Source: Verrucomicrobiota bacterium
GTDB taxonomy: Bacteria; Verrucomicrobiota; Verrucomicrobiia; CAIQCK01
NCBI GenBank assembly: GCA_016222825.1
Contig: JACRQF010000015.1
Span: 233,646 to 297,645 of the forward strand
Reading direction: 5' to 3'
DNA: 64,000 nt
Shown here: one piece after another, positions 34,513 to 43,646 of the stretch
Numbering within the stretch: the first letter of the stretch is position 1
How the letters are laid out: every line of letters starts with the position of its first letter
Made by a program: the position numbers and the translations under genes
Notes under the pieces: model-generated
Told to the model about the DNA's origin: nothing
Seen by the model: only the letters and a program-made list of their open reading frames with translations
Databases searched by the model: none

Positions 34513-36486
34513 TCAACTGAGTCTTGATGGGAACACGATGCGGAAGGTGGCGCCGTGTTCCCGTATCACTTCAACGGTGCCGCGCAGTTTCTCGGCGAGC
34601 ATGAACACCAGTTGATGCCCCAGGGTGCCGGTCTGGTGGATGTCCGCTCCCGGCGGGATGCCCACGCCGTCGTCGGCCACCTTCAAGACGATTTGCTTGT
34701 CCGGTGTCTTCTTCAACTCGACCTCGATCCGCCCCGCCCGGCCGTCGGGGAAGGCGTGTTTGAGCGCATTGGACACCAGTTCGTTGATGATGAGGCCGCA
34801 GGAGACGGCCTGATCCAGGTCCACGGAGACCTCTTCCAGATGCAGTTCCAGTTTGATCCGCGCCGCCTTCGGGCCGTAGGAACGGAACAGGTGGCCGCAG
34901 ATGTTCTCGATGTAGTTGCCGAAGTTCACGCGCCCCAATGTTTCCGAGCGGTAGAGCGTCTCATGCAGCAACGCCATCGAGCGGACCCGGTTGCCGGTTT
35001 CCTGCAAGGTGTCGAGCGCCGTCGTGTTCTTGGTGCGGACCGCCTGAAGGTTCAACAGGCTGGTCACGGTTTGGAGATTGTTCTTCACGCGGTGGTGGAC
35101 TTCCTTCAAAAGGACCGTTTTTTCCTGGAGGGAAGCGCGGATGGCGTCTTCGCCCCGCTTGCGCTCGGTGATGTCCTGGAAGAACACAGCCATCCGGTTG
35201 AAGCCGGTTTGGAAGGCGTGAAACTCAAACACGCCCCGGATGACCGGATCGTTCCATTCGACTTGATCGTTCTGGTAATCCTCGCCATCAGCCGCGACAC
35301 GCCGGAACGCATCTGGAATCTCCGTCTCTTTCAGGCTTGGGAAGGCGTCTTCGATGGCTTTGCCGAGGAACTCCTGGGTCGTCGCCCGCGTGACTTTTTC
35401 CGCGGCGGGATTCGCGCCCGTGAGCGCCAGCCGCCCGTCAATCTGCAACTCAAAGAAATAGGCGCCGAAGGGCGCGCGGTTGATGGTGGCTTGCAGCCGG
35501 CGCTCGCTTTCCCGCACGGCCTCCTCGGCCCGCTGGCGTTCCGTGATCTCCTGTTTCAGGCCGTCGTTGGCCCGCGCCAACTCGGCCGTGCGCTCGACGA
35601 CGCGGTTCTCGAGCGTGGCTTGCATCGCCCGCAACTGTTCGAAAAGGTTGTCGAAGGCGATGCCCAGCACGTCAATCTCATCGTTTTCCTTCAGCCCCTC
35701 CGGCGTCATCCGCGCCGCTTCCGACTTGTGGGCGATCTCCCGGATATGCCGCGCCATGCCTGCCAAGCGCCGCGATACCACAACGTGGAACACCACCATG
35801 ATCAGGCTGAACAGAAACACGAGCCACGTGGCCAGCACCAACAACTTCCAACGCATCTCAGTCGTGATCGCCGTCGCTATCGCCTCCACGGGAATCGCGA
35901 CCGTGTCCAACCCCGCCACGTCGCCCACCGGCCGGCGGAAACCCGCCGTCGTGCCGTATCGCTTCGTCAACCCCGCCGGAGCGTCCTTCGGGTCGCCGTG
36001 GCAACGCAGGCATTCCGTCGTCGTCCGCAGCGCCTTGAATTGCGCCACATAACGCTGGCCGTTGATTAGAATCTGCTCGCTCTTCTGGATGACCCGCGGG
36101 TTTTGGCGGAAGAAGTCCATGACCCTCAGTTCATCCGTGGTGGCGCGATTGACCGGATTGAGCGCGTTGTCGGAGGCAAACCGCACGATGTAGCCGGGAA
36201 ATTTCTTTTGAATCCTCTCGAAGATGTTCTGCGAAATGAACGACGAGGACATCGTCTCCGGGATGAACTCATCCTTGCCCACGATGTGCTGGAGGGCCGG
36301 CCGGCCTTTCTCGGCCACATACTCGCGGATCGCCTGGTTGAACTCCATCAGCATGTCCGCCTGCTTGCGAATCAAGTCGTCAGCAATATGCTGGCTCGTC
36401 GCGTAGACCTCGTAAAACACGAGCGTCGAGAAAATGACTGCCACAGCCGCGAAAGGCAGGAGAAAACGTGCCGCTATACTTTTCAT
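34513..36486 (-). CDS. Membrane histidine kinase with heme-binding DUF3365 (Tll0287-like) sensor domain
   Basis: 657 residues. Helices at about 8-28 and 213-237 enclose a periplasmic domain (29-212) with CLRCH at 159-163, the c-type heme motif of DUF3365/Tll0287-like sensors. A HAMP domain (about 238-290), a coiled coil, a PAS domain (about 325-445) ending QDITERKRGEDA, the HisKA_2 box EVHHRVKNNLQ (His464/465) and a HATPase domain (NELVSNALKHAFP) follow. It probably senses redox state or a gas such as NO or CO. It is transcribed just before the receiver-kinase hybrid, which may receive its phosphate. Confidence 0.9.
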   Translation of the reverse strand: MKSIAARFLLPFAAVAVIFSTLVFYEVYATSQHIADDLIRKQADMLMEFNQAIREYVAEKGRPALQHIVGKDEFIPETMSSSFISQNIFERIQKKFPGYIVRFASDNALNPVNRATTDELRVMDFFRQNPRVIQKSEQILINGQRYVAQFKALRTTTECLRCHGDPKDAPAGLTKRYGTTAGFRRPVGDVAGLDTVAIPVEAIATAITTEMRWKLLVLATWLVFLFSLIMVVFHVVVSRRLAGMARHIREIAHKSEAARMTPEGLKENDEIDVLGIAFDNLFEQLRAMQATLENRVVERTAELARANDGLKQEITERQRAEEAVRESERRLQATINRAPFGAYFFELQIDGRLALTGANPAAEKVTRATTQEFLGKAIEDAFPSLKETEIPDAFRRVAADGEDYQNDQVEWNDPVIRGVFEFHAFQTGFNRMAVFFQDITERKRGEDAIRASLQEKTVLLKEVHHRVKNNLQTVTSLLNLQAVRTKNTTALDTLQETGNRVRSMALLHETLYRSETLGRVNFGNYIENICGHLFRSYGPKAARIKLELHLEEVSVDLDQAVSCGLIINELVSNALKHAFPDGRAGRIEVELKKTPDKQIVLKVADDGVGIPPGADIHQTGTLGHQLVFMLAEKLRGTVEVIREHGATFRIVFPSRLS

Positions 36487-36625
36487 GCTCTAGTCTCCCA
36501 TCCGTCACCAAGTGTGGCAGGAGATTACGCGAGAAGCACGCCGCGCCGCGAGTAAAAACCCTCCGCAGGCTTCTTTTTCAGTTGAGCCGGGTGTTCTTGA
36601 TTCAACCGCCGCGTCCGCTTCTGCT

Positions 36626-36675
36626 AAAAAACAGGTCGCGGGTCCGTGAGCCTTGTTGCTCCCACTCGGACCCGC
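36626..36675 (-). terminator. Rho-independent terminator of the sorting-signal protein gene
   Basis: Read on the minus strand, a 9-bp stem (GCGGGTCCG/CGGACCCGC, plus-strand arms at 36638-36646 and 36667-36675) is followed by GACCTG and six T residues (plus-strand A run 36626-36631). It lies 21 bases past the stop of the gene at 36697. Confidence 0.8.
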
Positions 36676-36696
36676 TTCCTATGCGATGAAATCTGA

Positions 36697-37254
36697 TTAC
36701 GGCTTCCGCAGCAGGATCAACCCGCCCAGTGCCATGCCCAGCAAGCCGATCGTCACGCCGCCTTCCGGGACCGAGCCGCCGCCGCCTGAACCGGAGCCGT
36801 AGCTCGAATAGAACGAAATCCCACCCACCAGCGGGTGTCCGCCCGGAGGCGCGTTGAACGTGTAGCTGGCGTCAGCGCCGGGATTGTAATAAGCCTGCGC
36901 CCAGCCGCCGTCCTTGCCGCCCCAGTGCAGGAAGGCGTAGTCATTGCTCGGAATGGTCAGGGTAAAACTGCTCGATCCGGAGAAAGTATCCACCTTCGAC
37001 AGCGGCGCGCCGCTGGGCAGGGCCGTCGGCGCCGGAAGGGACGTGCCGTAAGCCGTGTTATAAGCGGCAATGTCGGACTGCAACCAAGCGAAGACCGTGC
37101 TGTCGCCGAAACTGCCCAGCGCACTGGCAGGGGCGGCGATGGCGGATTGATTGCCGATCATCGTGACATTGATGGGGATGGCGCCAGCCGGGATGGCGGA
37201 CAGAACCAGAATCAACGCGGCTCCAACGGTAAGTTTGTTCATCATCGCATTCAT
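36697..37254 (-). CDS. Exported protein with VPEGG-type C-terminal sorting signal (PEP-CTERM-like)
   Basis: 185 residues from the start at 37254 (MNAMMNKL); starts 3 or 4 codons later are equally possible. It has a signal peptide with cleavage near AGAIP, then a Ser/Ala/Gly-rich beta domain. The C terminus is a Gly/Ser-rich linker, then VPEGG, a hydrophobic helix (GLLGMALGGLILL) and basic RKP. That tripartite layout matches PEP-CTERM/VPDSG-CTERM signals processed by exosortase/archaeosortase-type enzymes. The protein is probably surface-attached or matrix-associated. No exosortase gene is in the window. Confidence 0.75.
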   Translation of the reverse strand: MNAMMNKLTVGAALILVLSAIPAGAIPINVTMIGNQSAIAAPASALGSFGDSTVFAWLQSDIAAYNTAYGTSLPAPTALPSGAPLSKVDTFSGSSSFTLTIPSNDYAFLHWGGKDGGWAQAYYNPGADASYTFNAPPGGHPLVGGISFYSSYGSGSGGGGSVPEGGVTIGLLGMALGGLILLRKP

Positions 37255-37457
37255 GGCGCTCAATAGGGCAGGCGGCGTGCCAAGCGGCGGGGAGCACCGA
37301 AGCTGAGAAGCGCAGCATGGCGGTTTTGAGCGTGTTTCCGGCGAAAAACCCCGCATTTCTCCCGCTGCGAACCGTCCTGCGCTGTCCCGGCAACGTGCAA
37401 TTCCATCGTGCATTGCCATTGCAAATGCGAAGGCGTGAGAGTGCGGGCGTATCCGGC

Positions 37458-37486
37458 GTGACAGCCGCGGAGGCGTTTGCTATAAG
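37458..37486 (+). promoter_or_regulatory. Sigma70-like promoter for Gfo/Idh/MocA gene
   Basis: GTGACA (37458-37463), a 17-base spacer and TATAAG (37481-37486) each match consensus at 5 of 6 positions. The gene starts 38 bases downstream with AGGAG near 37510. Confidence 0.6.
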
Positions 37487-37524
37487 CCGGCTCCGTTATT
37501 CAACACCAACAGGAGAACAATTCT

Positions 37525-38547
37525 ATGGTCAACGTCGGCATCATCGGTCTCGGCTTCATGGGGGTCACCCACTTCAAGGGCTACAAGAAGGTTGCCGACG
37601 CGCGCATCGTCGCCGTGGCGGACAGCATCGAAAAGCGGCTCACGGGCGACTGGAGCGACATCAAGGGCAACATCGGCGAGGCAGGCGGCGTCCAGGACCT
37701 CAGCGGCATCGCCACCTACAAGGAGATGGACCGGTTGCTCGCCGATCCGGCCGTGGAGCTTGTGGACATCTGCCTGCCGACGAGCGCGCACCGCGACGTG
37801 ACCATCCGCGCCCTCCAGGCCGGCAAGCACGTCATCTGCGAAAAACCCATGGCCGTCAGTCTCAAGGATGCCGACGCGATGCTCGCCGCCGCCAAGAAGG
37901 CGAAGCGCCACCTTTTCATCGCGCAGGTGTTGCGCTTCATCCCGGAGTTCGCCTGCGTGGGCGAGGCCATTGCCGACGGCCGCTACGGGAAGCTGCGCGG
38001 CGCGCACTTCAAGCGGGTCATCTCCATGCCCGACTGGCTGACCGGCGACTGGATTAAGAACGCCAAACTCAGCGGCGGCCCGATGCTGGACCTGCACGTC
38101 CACGATTCCGATTTCATCGCCCACACGCTCGGCATGCCGAAGCGCGTCACGAGCCAGGGCCTTGTGTCGGACGGCGTGGTCAGCTACGTCGTCACCCAGT
38201 ATGGTTTCGGGGCGAAAAACCTCGTTGTCACCGCGCAGAGCGGCGCGGTGGCCGCCAAGGGCCTCTGCTTCGAGCACGGGTTCGACGTTTACTTCGAGCG
38301 CGGCACGCTGCAATACAACTCCAAGGCCGGCTTCCCGCTGACGCTTTGGAAGGAAGACGGCGGATCGGAGAAGATTGACCTCACCGGCCGCGAAGACGGC
38401 TACGTCGCCGAACTCCGCCATGCTGTGGATGTCGTCGCTGGCCGCGCGCCGAAGAATCTGCTCAGTGGCCTCAGCGCCCGCAACGGCCTGCGCCTCTGCC
38501 TCGCCGAAGCCCAGTCCGCGCGCGCCGGCAAGAGCGTGAGCGTGTAA
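37525..38547 (+). CDS. Gfo/Idh/MocA family NAD(P)-dependent oxidoreductase
   Basis: 340 residues. The N-terminal Rossmann motif is VGIIGLGFMG, followed by ARIVAVADS. The family EKP signature is at 106-108 (VICEKPMAVSLKDAD), with its conserved Lys. A C-terminal beta-sheet domain contains GGPMLDLHVHDSDF, the region of the catalytic His. No signal peptide. It probably oxidises or epimerises a sugar or inositol derivative; the substrate is unknown. It has its own promoter and ribosome-binding site and is followed about 90 bases later by gatC. Confidence 0.9.
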   Translation: MVNVGIIGLGFMGVTHFKGYKKVADARIVAVADSIEKRLTGDWSDIKGNIGEAGGVQDLSGIATYKEMDRLLADPAVELVDICLPTSAHRDVTIRALQAGKHVICEKPMAVSLKDADAMLAAAKKAKRHLFIAQVLRFIPEFACVGEAIADGRYGKLRGAHFKRVISMPDWLTGDWIKNAKLSGGPMLDLHVHDSDFIAHTLGMPKRVTSQGLVSDGVVSYVVTQYGFGAKNLVVTAQSGAVAAKGLCFEHGFDVYFERGTLQYNSKAGFPLTLWKEDGGSEKIDLTGREDGYVAELRHAVDVVAGRAPKNLLSGLSARNGLRLCLAEAQSARAGKSVSV

Positions 38548-38634
38548 GCTACGCTTTCCAATTCCATTTGTGGGTGTGAAGGTTTGGACAATTTTCTTGA
38601 AAGCCCTTATCGCTTTCGTTTCACTTGCCCGCTC

Positions 38635-38934
38635 ATGAGTCCAGACCAACAAGCGCCCAAGATTGACGTGCCTTACCTGGCGCAGCTCGCGCGCATCTCG
38701 CTCGACGCGGAGCAAATGGAGAAGTTTGGCGCGCAGCTCCAGCAGATCGTCAGCTACGTCGAGAAGCTGAAGGAGGTCAATGTCGAGGGCATTGAGCCGA
38801 CGGCGCACGCGACGCCGATCACCAACGTGTTCCGGCAGGACGAGCCGCGGACGCCGGGCGACAACGCGCCGTTCCTGAAGAACGCGCCGCAGCAAGCCAA
38901 CAACCTTTTTGTGGTGCCGAAGATTGTCGAGTAA
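38635..38934 (+). CDS. gatC: Asp-tRNA(Asn)/Glu-tRNA(Gln) amidotransferase subunit C
   Basis: 99 residues from the ATG at 38635; the frame upstream of it does not match the family. IDVPYLAQLARISLDAEQ, then QLQQIVSYVEKLKEVNVEGIEPT (read as consecutive segments), are the standard GatC pattern, with FRQDEPRTP near the end. GatC clamps GatA to GatB. The subunit order is C-A-B with 9 bases to gatA. Confidence 0.93.
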   Translation: MSPDQQAPKIDVPYLAQLARISLDAEQMEKFGAQLQQIVSYVEKLKEVNVEGIEPTAHATPITNVFRQDEPRTPGDNAPFLKNAPQQANNLFVVPKIVE

Positions 38935-38943
38935 CCGTCCGGC

Positions 38944-40407
38944 ATGAACCTCAACGAACTGACCATCCACGAGCTGTCCGGGCGGCTGGCGAAAAAGGAG
39001 ATCGCCGCCGCCGACTTGGCGCGTGATGTCGTGGCGCGGACGGAGGCGGTGGAGCCGAGGCTGCACGCGTTTCTGGAGTGGAACGGCGGGGAACTGCTCG
39101 CGGCAGCGCGCGACGTGGACGAGCGACGGGCGCGCGGCGAGGCGATGGGGCCGCTGGCGGGCATCCCGGTTGGCATCAAGGACGTGCTGAACGTCAAGGG
39201 ACACACTTGCCGGTGCGGGTCCAAAATTTTGCAGGGCTACGTCGCGCCCTATGACGCGACGGTGATTGCGAAACTGCGCGCGGCGGGCGCGATTCCGTTC
39301 GGGCGGCTGAACATGGACGAGTTCGCGATGGGCAGCTCGACGGAGAACTCGGCGTTCGGCGTGACGCGCAATCCGTGGGATTTGGAGCGGATTCCGGGCG
39401 GTTCCAGCGGCGGCAGCGCGGCGGCCGTGGCGGCGAGCGAAACGCCGGCGACGCTCGGCAGCGACACGGGCGGCAGTATTCGCCAGCCAGCGTCGCTCTG
39501 CGGCGTCGTTGGGTTGAAGCCGACTTATGGCCGTGTGTCGCGGTTCGGACTGGTGGCGTTTGCGTCGTCGCTCGACCAGATCGGGCCGTTTGCGAAAGAC
39601 GTGACTGACGCGGCGCTCGTGCTCGGCGCGATCAGCGGGAAGGACCCGAACGATTCGACCAGCGTGCCGGAGCCGGTGCCGGATTACACGAAGGCGCTGA
39701 CCGGCGACGTGAAGGGCATGAAGCTTGGTTTGCCAAAGGAATACTTCATTCCCGGCATGGACAAGGAAGTGGAGGCAGCGGCGCGCGCGGCGGTGGACAG
39801 GCTCTCCTCGCTCGGCGCGGAGATCGTGGATATATCGCTGCCGCACACGGATTACGGCCTGGCGGTCTATTACATCATCGCCACGGCGGAAGCGTCGGCG
39901 AACCTCGCCCGCTTCGACGGCGTGCGCTACGGCAGCCGCGCGAAGGACGCGAAGGACCCGATTGACATGTATGGCCGCACGCGCGGCGCGGGCTTCGGGC
40001 CGGAGGTGACGCGGCGCATCATTTTGGGCACCTATGTGCTCAGCAGCGGCTACTACGACGCTTACTATCTGCGCGCGCAGAAGGTGCGGACACTGATCCG
40101 GCGCGACTTCATGGAGGCGTTCCAGAAGTGCGACGCCATCGTGACGCCGACAACGCCGTCCGCGGCGTTCAAGATCGGCGAGAAGGCCGAAGACCCGCTG
40201 ACGATGTATCTGAGCGACATCTTTACAGTGAACGTGAATCTCGCCGGCATCTGTGGCGTGAGCGTGCCGTGCGGCTTCACGAAGCAGCCGAAGCTGCCGA
40301 TTGGCCTGCAGGTGCTCGGCAAGCCGTTTGGCGAGGAGACGATTTTGAAAGTCGCGCACGCCTATGAGCAGGCGACGGATTGGCGGAAGGCGCGACCGGC
40401 GATTTAG
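38944..40407 (+). CDS. gatA: Asp-tRNA(Asn)/Glu-tRNA(Gln) amidotransferase subunit A
   Basis: 487 residues, normal length. The amidase catalytic triad is complete: Lys79 (GIPVGIKDVL), cis-Ser154 (PGGSSGGS) and nucleophile Ser178 (GSDTGGSIRQPA). The GLKPTYGRVSRFG segment follows. It hydrolyses glutamine and supplies ammonia to GatB for converting Glu-tRNA(Gln) or Asp-tRNA(Asn). Presence of gatCAB implies indirect charging of at least one of these tRNAs. Confidence 0.97.
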   Translation: MNLNELTIHELSGRLAKKEIAAADLARDVVARTEAVEPRLHAFLEWNGGELLAAARDVDERRARGEAMGPLAGIPVGIKDVLNVKGHTCRCGSKILQGYVAPYDATVIAKLRAAGAIPFGRLNMDEFAMGSSTENSAFGVTRNPWDLERIPGGSSGGSAAAVAASETPATLGSDTGGSIRQPASLCGVVGLKPTYGRVSRFGLVAFASSLDQIGPFAKDVTDAALVLGAISGKDPNDSTSVPEPVPDYTKALTGDVKGMKLGLPKEYFIPGMDKEVEAAARAAVDRLSSLGAEIVDISLPHTDYGLAVYYIIATAEASANLARFDGVRYGSRAKDAKDPIDMYGRTRGAGFGPEVTRRIILGTYVLSSGYYDAYYLRAQKVRTLIRRDFMEAFQKCDAIVTPTTPSAAFKIGEKAEDPLTMYLSDIFTVNVNLAGICGVSVPCGFTKQPKLPIGLQVLGKPFGEETILKVAHAYEQATDWRKARPAI

Positions 40408-40412
40408 CGGCA

Positions 40413-41858
40413 ATGGAATACGAAATTTGCATCGGCCTTGAGACGCACGTGCAGGTGAAGACCCGCACGAAGGTGTTCTGCGCCTGCCCGACGGAGTTTG
40501 GGGCGGAGCCGAACTCCAACGTGTGCCCCGTGTGCCTCGGTTATCCCGGCAGCTTGCCGGTGATCAACGAGGAGGCCATTCGCAAGACGGTGCTGGCGGG
40601 AATGCTCGTGGGGGCGAAGATCGCGCGCTACTCGAAGTTCGACCGGAAGAATTACTTCTATCCGGACATGCCGAAGAACTACCAGATTTCCCAATACGAC
40701 CTGCCGCTGGTCATCGGCGGGACGGTGGAATACGACTTCGGCATCGTGGACAAGAAGCGGCTCGGCGAGACGAAGGTCTGTCATCTTACGCGCATCCATC
40801 TTGAAGAGGATGTCGGCAAGAACTTCCATTTCGAGCGCACGAGCGGCGTAGATTTCAATCGCGCCGGCACGCCGCTCATGGAGATCGTCAGTGAGCCGGA
40901 TTTGTCGTCGTCGGACGAGGCGTTCGCCTACCTGACAGCGCTGAAGGAAATCCTGATCTACGGCGGCATCAGCGACTGCGACATGGAAAAGGGACAGGTC
41001 CGCTGCGACGTAAACATCTCCGTCCGCCCCAAGGGTCAGAAGGAACTCGGCCAGAAGGTCGAGATCAAGAACATGAACACCTTCTCTGGTGTGCGGCACG
41101 CGATAGACTACGAGTCGCAACGGCAGATCGAGACGTTGCGGCGCGGCGGCAAGCTGGTGCAGGAGACGCGACGTTGGGACGATGTGGCCGGCGTCACTGA
41201 GTCCATGCGAACGAAGGAACACGCGCACGATTACCGTTACTTCCCGGAGCCGGACCTGCTGCCGGTGTCGCTGAGCGAGGAATGGCTCGCCGAGGTGCGC
41301 AAGCTGGTGCCGGAACTGCCAAGTGCGAAACGCAAGCGGATGGTGGAGCGATACGGCATCCCGCTTTACGACGCGGGCGTGCTTTCGGCGGATGCGGCGC
41401 TGGCGGATTATTTCGAGGCGGCGGCGAAGGCGTCGAAGAACCCGAAGTCGGTGGCGAACTGGATTTGCAACGACCTCCTGCGCGATCTCGCGGAGGCGAA
41501 GCTGGCTATCGGGCAGTCGCCGGTGAAGCCGCCACACATCGCGGAACTGGTGGAACTGGTGGACAGCGGAAGGATTTCATCGAAGATCGCTAAAGACGTT
41601 TTTGTGGAGATGTTCAAGACCGGCAAGGCGCCGGCGGCCATCGTGGCGGAGAAAGGTTGGGTTCAGGTCAGCGACACCGGCGCGATCGGGAAGTTCTGCG
41701 ACGAGGTGATTGCGGCGAACCCGAAGATTGTGGCGGATTTCAAGGCCGGCAAAGAAGTGGCGCTGAACGCGCTGACCGGCCAGGTGATGAAGCTTTCGAA
41801 GGGCAAGGCGAACCCGCAGGCGGTGCGGGACGCGTTGCGCGCAAAGTTGACTGGCTAA
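40413..41858 (+). CDS. gatB: Asp-tRNA(Asn)/Glu-tRNA(Gln) amidotransferase subunit B
   Basis: 481 residues from the ATG at 40413 (MEYEICIGLETHVQVKT); the frame upstream overlaps gatA. Family signatures include KVFCACPTEFGAEPNSNVCPVCLGYPG (zinc cysteines), RKNYFYPDMPKNYQISQYD and the C-terminal YqeY-like tail domain. It binds tRNA and carries out the kinase and amidation steps. It starts 5 bases after gatA. Confidence 0.97.
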   Translation: MEYEICIGLETHVQVKTRTKVFCACPTEFGAEPNSNVCPVCLGYPGSLPVINEEAIRKTVLAGMLVGAKIARYSKFDRKNYFYPDMPKNYQISQYDLPLVIGGTVEYDFGIVDKKRLGETKVCHLTRIHLEEDVGKNFHFERTSGVDFNRAGTPLMEIVSEPDLSSSDEAFAYLTALKEILIYGGISDCDMEKGQVRCDVNISVRPKGQKELGQKVEIKNMNTFSGVRHAIDYESQRQIETLRRGGKLVQETRRWDDVAGVTESMRTKEHAHDYRYFPEPDLLPVSLSEEWLAEVRKLVPELPSAKRKRMVERYGIPLYDAGVLSADAALADYFEAAAKASKNPKSVANWICNDLLRDLAEAKLAIGQSPVKPPHIAELVELVDSGRISSKIAKDVFVEMFKTGKAPAAIVAEKGWVQVSDTGAIGKFCDEVIAANPKIVADFKAGKEVALNALTGQVMKLSKGKANPQAVRDALRAKLTG

Positions 41859-41911
41859 AACGCCGGTCATCCAGTAAGAGTATTTTTACGAGAATCGGAT
41901 AACAGTTTGTT

Positions 41912-43627
41912 GTGGCAGCCAACGACCAATATGTAGTGGACATCCTGCGCGACCTGGGATTGGTGACCCAGGAGGACATCGAGCGGGCAACGGCCCTTAT
42001 CGGCACTGATCTCAAGATCAAGGGCATCGTGGACGCCCTGATCAAGATAGGTGTTATCACGGAGCTTCAGGTCACGCAGGCGCTGGCCAATCAGTTTGGC
42101 ATGGACGTCATCACGCTCTCCGAGCACAAGGTGGCCGACGACGTCATCCAGTCCGTGCCGTCGCACGTTGCGCGGCGCTACCAGATCGTGCCGGTGTTCA
42201 AGCACGAGAACACCATCACCGTCGCGCTCTCCAACCCGATGGACGTGGATACGCTCGACAGCCTGCGCTACATCCTCAAGTGCAACGTCGAGGGCATGGT
42301 TTCCACCAAGTCCGAGATCGAGAAGGCCCTCACCCAATACTACGGCAGCGCTGATGACGCCATCGAGTCAATCATGGGCAAGATCGGCCATGAGGTGACT
42401 GACGATGACATCACGCTGCGCGGCGGGGCGGACGAAGGCGGGCCAGTGAGCGAGGGGGACGCGCCGATCATCAAGCTGGTGACGGCGATGATCGTGCAGG
42501 CGGTGAAGATGCGGGCGAGCGACATTCACGTCGAGCCGCTGGAGAAAAAGTTGCGCGTGCGCTACCGGATTGACGGCTACCTCCACGAGATCGAAAACCC
42601 GCCGAAGCGGTTGCAGGCGTCCATCATCTCGCGTCTGAAGATCATGTCGAACATGTCCATCGCGGAGAAGCGTATCGCGCAGGACGGCCGCATCCGGATC
42701 AACGTGGCCGACAAGCAGTTCGACCTCCGCGTGAGCGACATCCCGACGGCGCACGGCGAGAGCATCGTCATGCGTATTCTCGACAAGAAGAGCATGCTCG
42801 TCGGCCTGCCGCAGCTCGGCTTTTTCAGCGACGACCAGGCGACCTTCGAGCGGCTCATCACGCTGCCCGACGGCATCCTGCTGGTGACCGGCCCGACCGG
42901 CTCCGGCAAGACCACCACGCTGAACTCCTGCCTGAACTTCATCAACCGCCCCGACAAGAAGCTGATCACGGTGGAGGACCCGGTGGAGTATGTGCTGGCG
43001 GGCGTGAACCAGGTGGAGGTGCGCGAGGAGGTCGGCATGACCTTCGCGGCGGCGTTGCGCTCGATTTTGCGTCAGGCGCCAAACGTGATCATGATCGGTG
43101 AAATTCGCGACCTTGAAACAGCGGAAATCGCCATCAACGCGTCGTTGACCGGTCACCTTGTCTTCTCCACGTTGCACACCAACGACGCGCCCAGCGCGAT
43201 CACGCGGTTGCTGGACATCGGCGTGAAGCCGTTCCTGGCGGCGTCCTCCATCCGCGCGATCATGGCCCAGCGGTTGGTCCGCAGAATTTGCGAGCGGTGC
43301 AAGGAGTCTTACGCGCCGACCGACGCGGAACAACGGTTCATGGGGCTGACTCCAGATCAAGCGGCGACGACGGCGTTTTACAAGGGCCGGGGTTGCAACG
43401 AGTGCAACCGGACCGGTTTCCGCGGCCGGCTTGGCATCTATGAGATTTTCGTCATCACCGATGATGTCCAGAAACTGATTTACGAACGCGTGTCAGCTCA
43501 CGTCCTGCGCAAGTCTGCGCGCGAGCTGGGCATGCGCACGTTGCGCGAGGACGGCGTCCGCAAGGCCGTCGCCGGGTTGACGACGCCGGAGGAAGTGATG
43601 AAGACCACGGCGGCGGACGTGGATTAG
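41912..43627 (+). CDS. PilB/GspE-type pilus assembly ATPase (first copy)
   Basis: 571 residues with a GTG start at 41912. It has an N-terminal MshEN/T2SSE_N domain (about 1-150), Walker A GPTGSGKTT at 327-335, an Asp box (LITVEDPVEY), Walker B (VIMIGEIRDLETA) and a His box (STLHTNDAPSAI). A tetracysteine zinc site is CERC and CNEC. It powers pilus or pseudopilus extension from the cytoplasmic face. It begins a locus that runs through the pseudopilins. A second similar ATPase lies 1.1 kb downstream beyond pilT. Confidence 0.92.
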   Translation: MAANDQYVVDILRDLGLVTQEDIERATALIGTDLKIKGIVDALIKIGVITELQVTQALANQFGMDVITLSEHKVADDVIQSVPSHVARRYQIVPVFKHENTITVALSNPMDVDTLDSLRYILKCNVEGMVSTKSEIEKALTQYYGSADDAIESIMGKIGHEVTDDDITLRGGADEGGPVSEGDAPIIKLVTAMIVQAVKMRASDIHVEPLEKKLRVRYRIDGYLHEIENPPKRLQASIISRLKIMSNMSIAEKRIAQDGRIRINVADKQFDLRVSDIPTAHGESIVMRILDKKSMLVGLPQLGFFSDDQATFERLITLPDGILLVTGPTGSGKTTTLNSCLNFINRPDKKLITVEDPVEYVLAGVNQVEVREEVGMTFAAALRSILRQAPNVIMIGEIRDLETAEIAINASLTGHLVFSTLHTNDAPSAITRLLDIGVKPFLAASSIRAIMAQRLVRRICERCKESYAPTDAEQRFMGLTPDQAATTAFYKGRGCNECNRTGFRGRLGIYEIFVITDDVQKLIYERVSAHVLRKSARELGMRTLREDGVRKAVAGLTTPEEVMKTTAADVD

Positions 43628-43646
43628 GCGATTTAGAGGAAACGAT

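Noticed and set aside
37480..40413. 977-codon minus-strand open frame across the oxidoreductase and gatC-gatA genes
   Set aside because: It spans three confidently identified plus-strand genes and is composed of Arg/His/Val-rich sequence typical of antisense frames.
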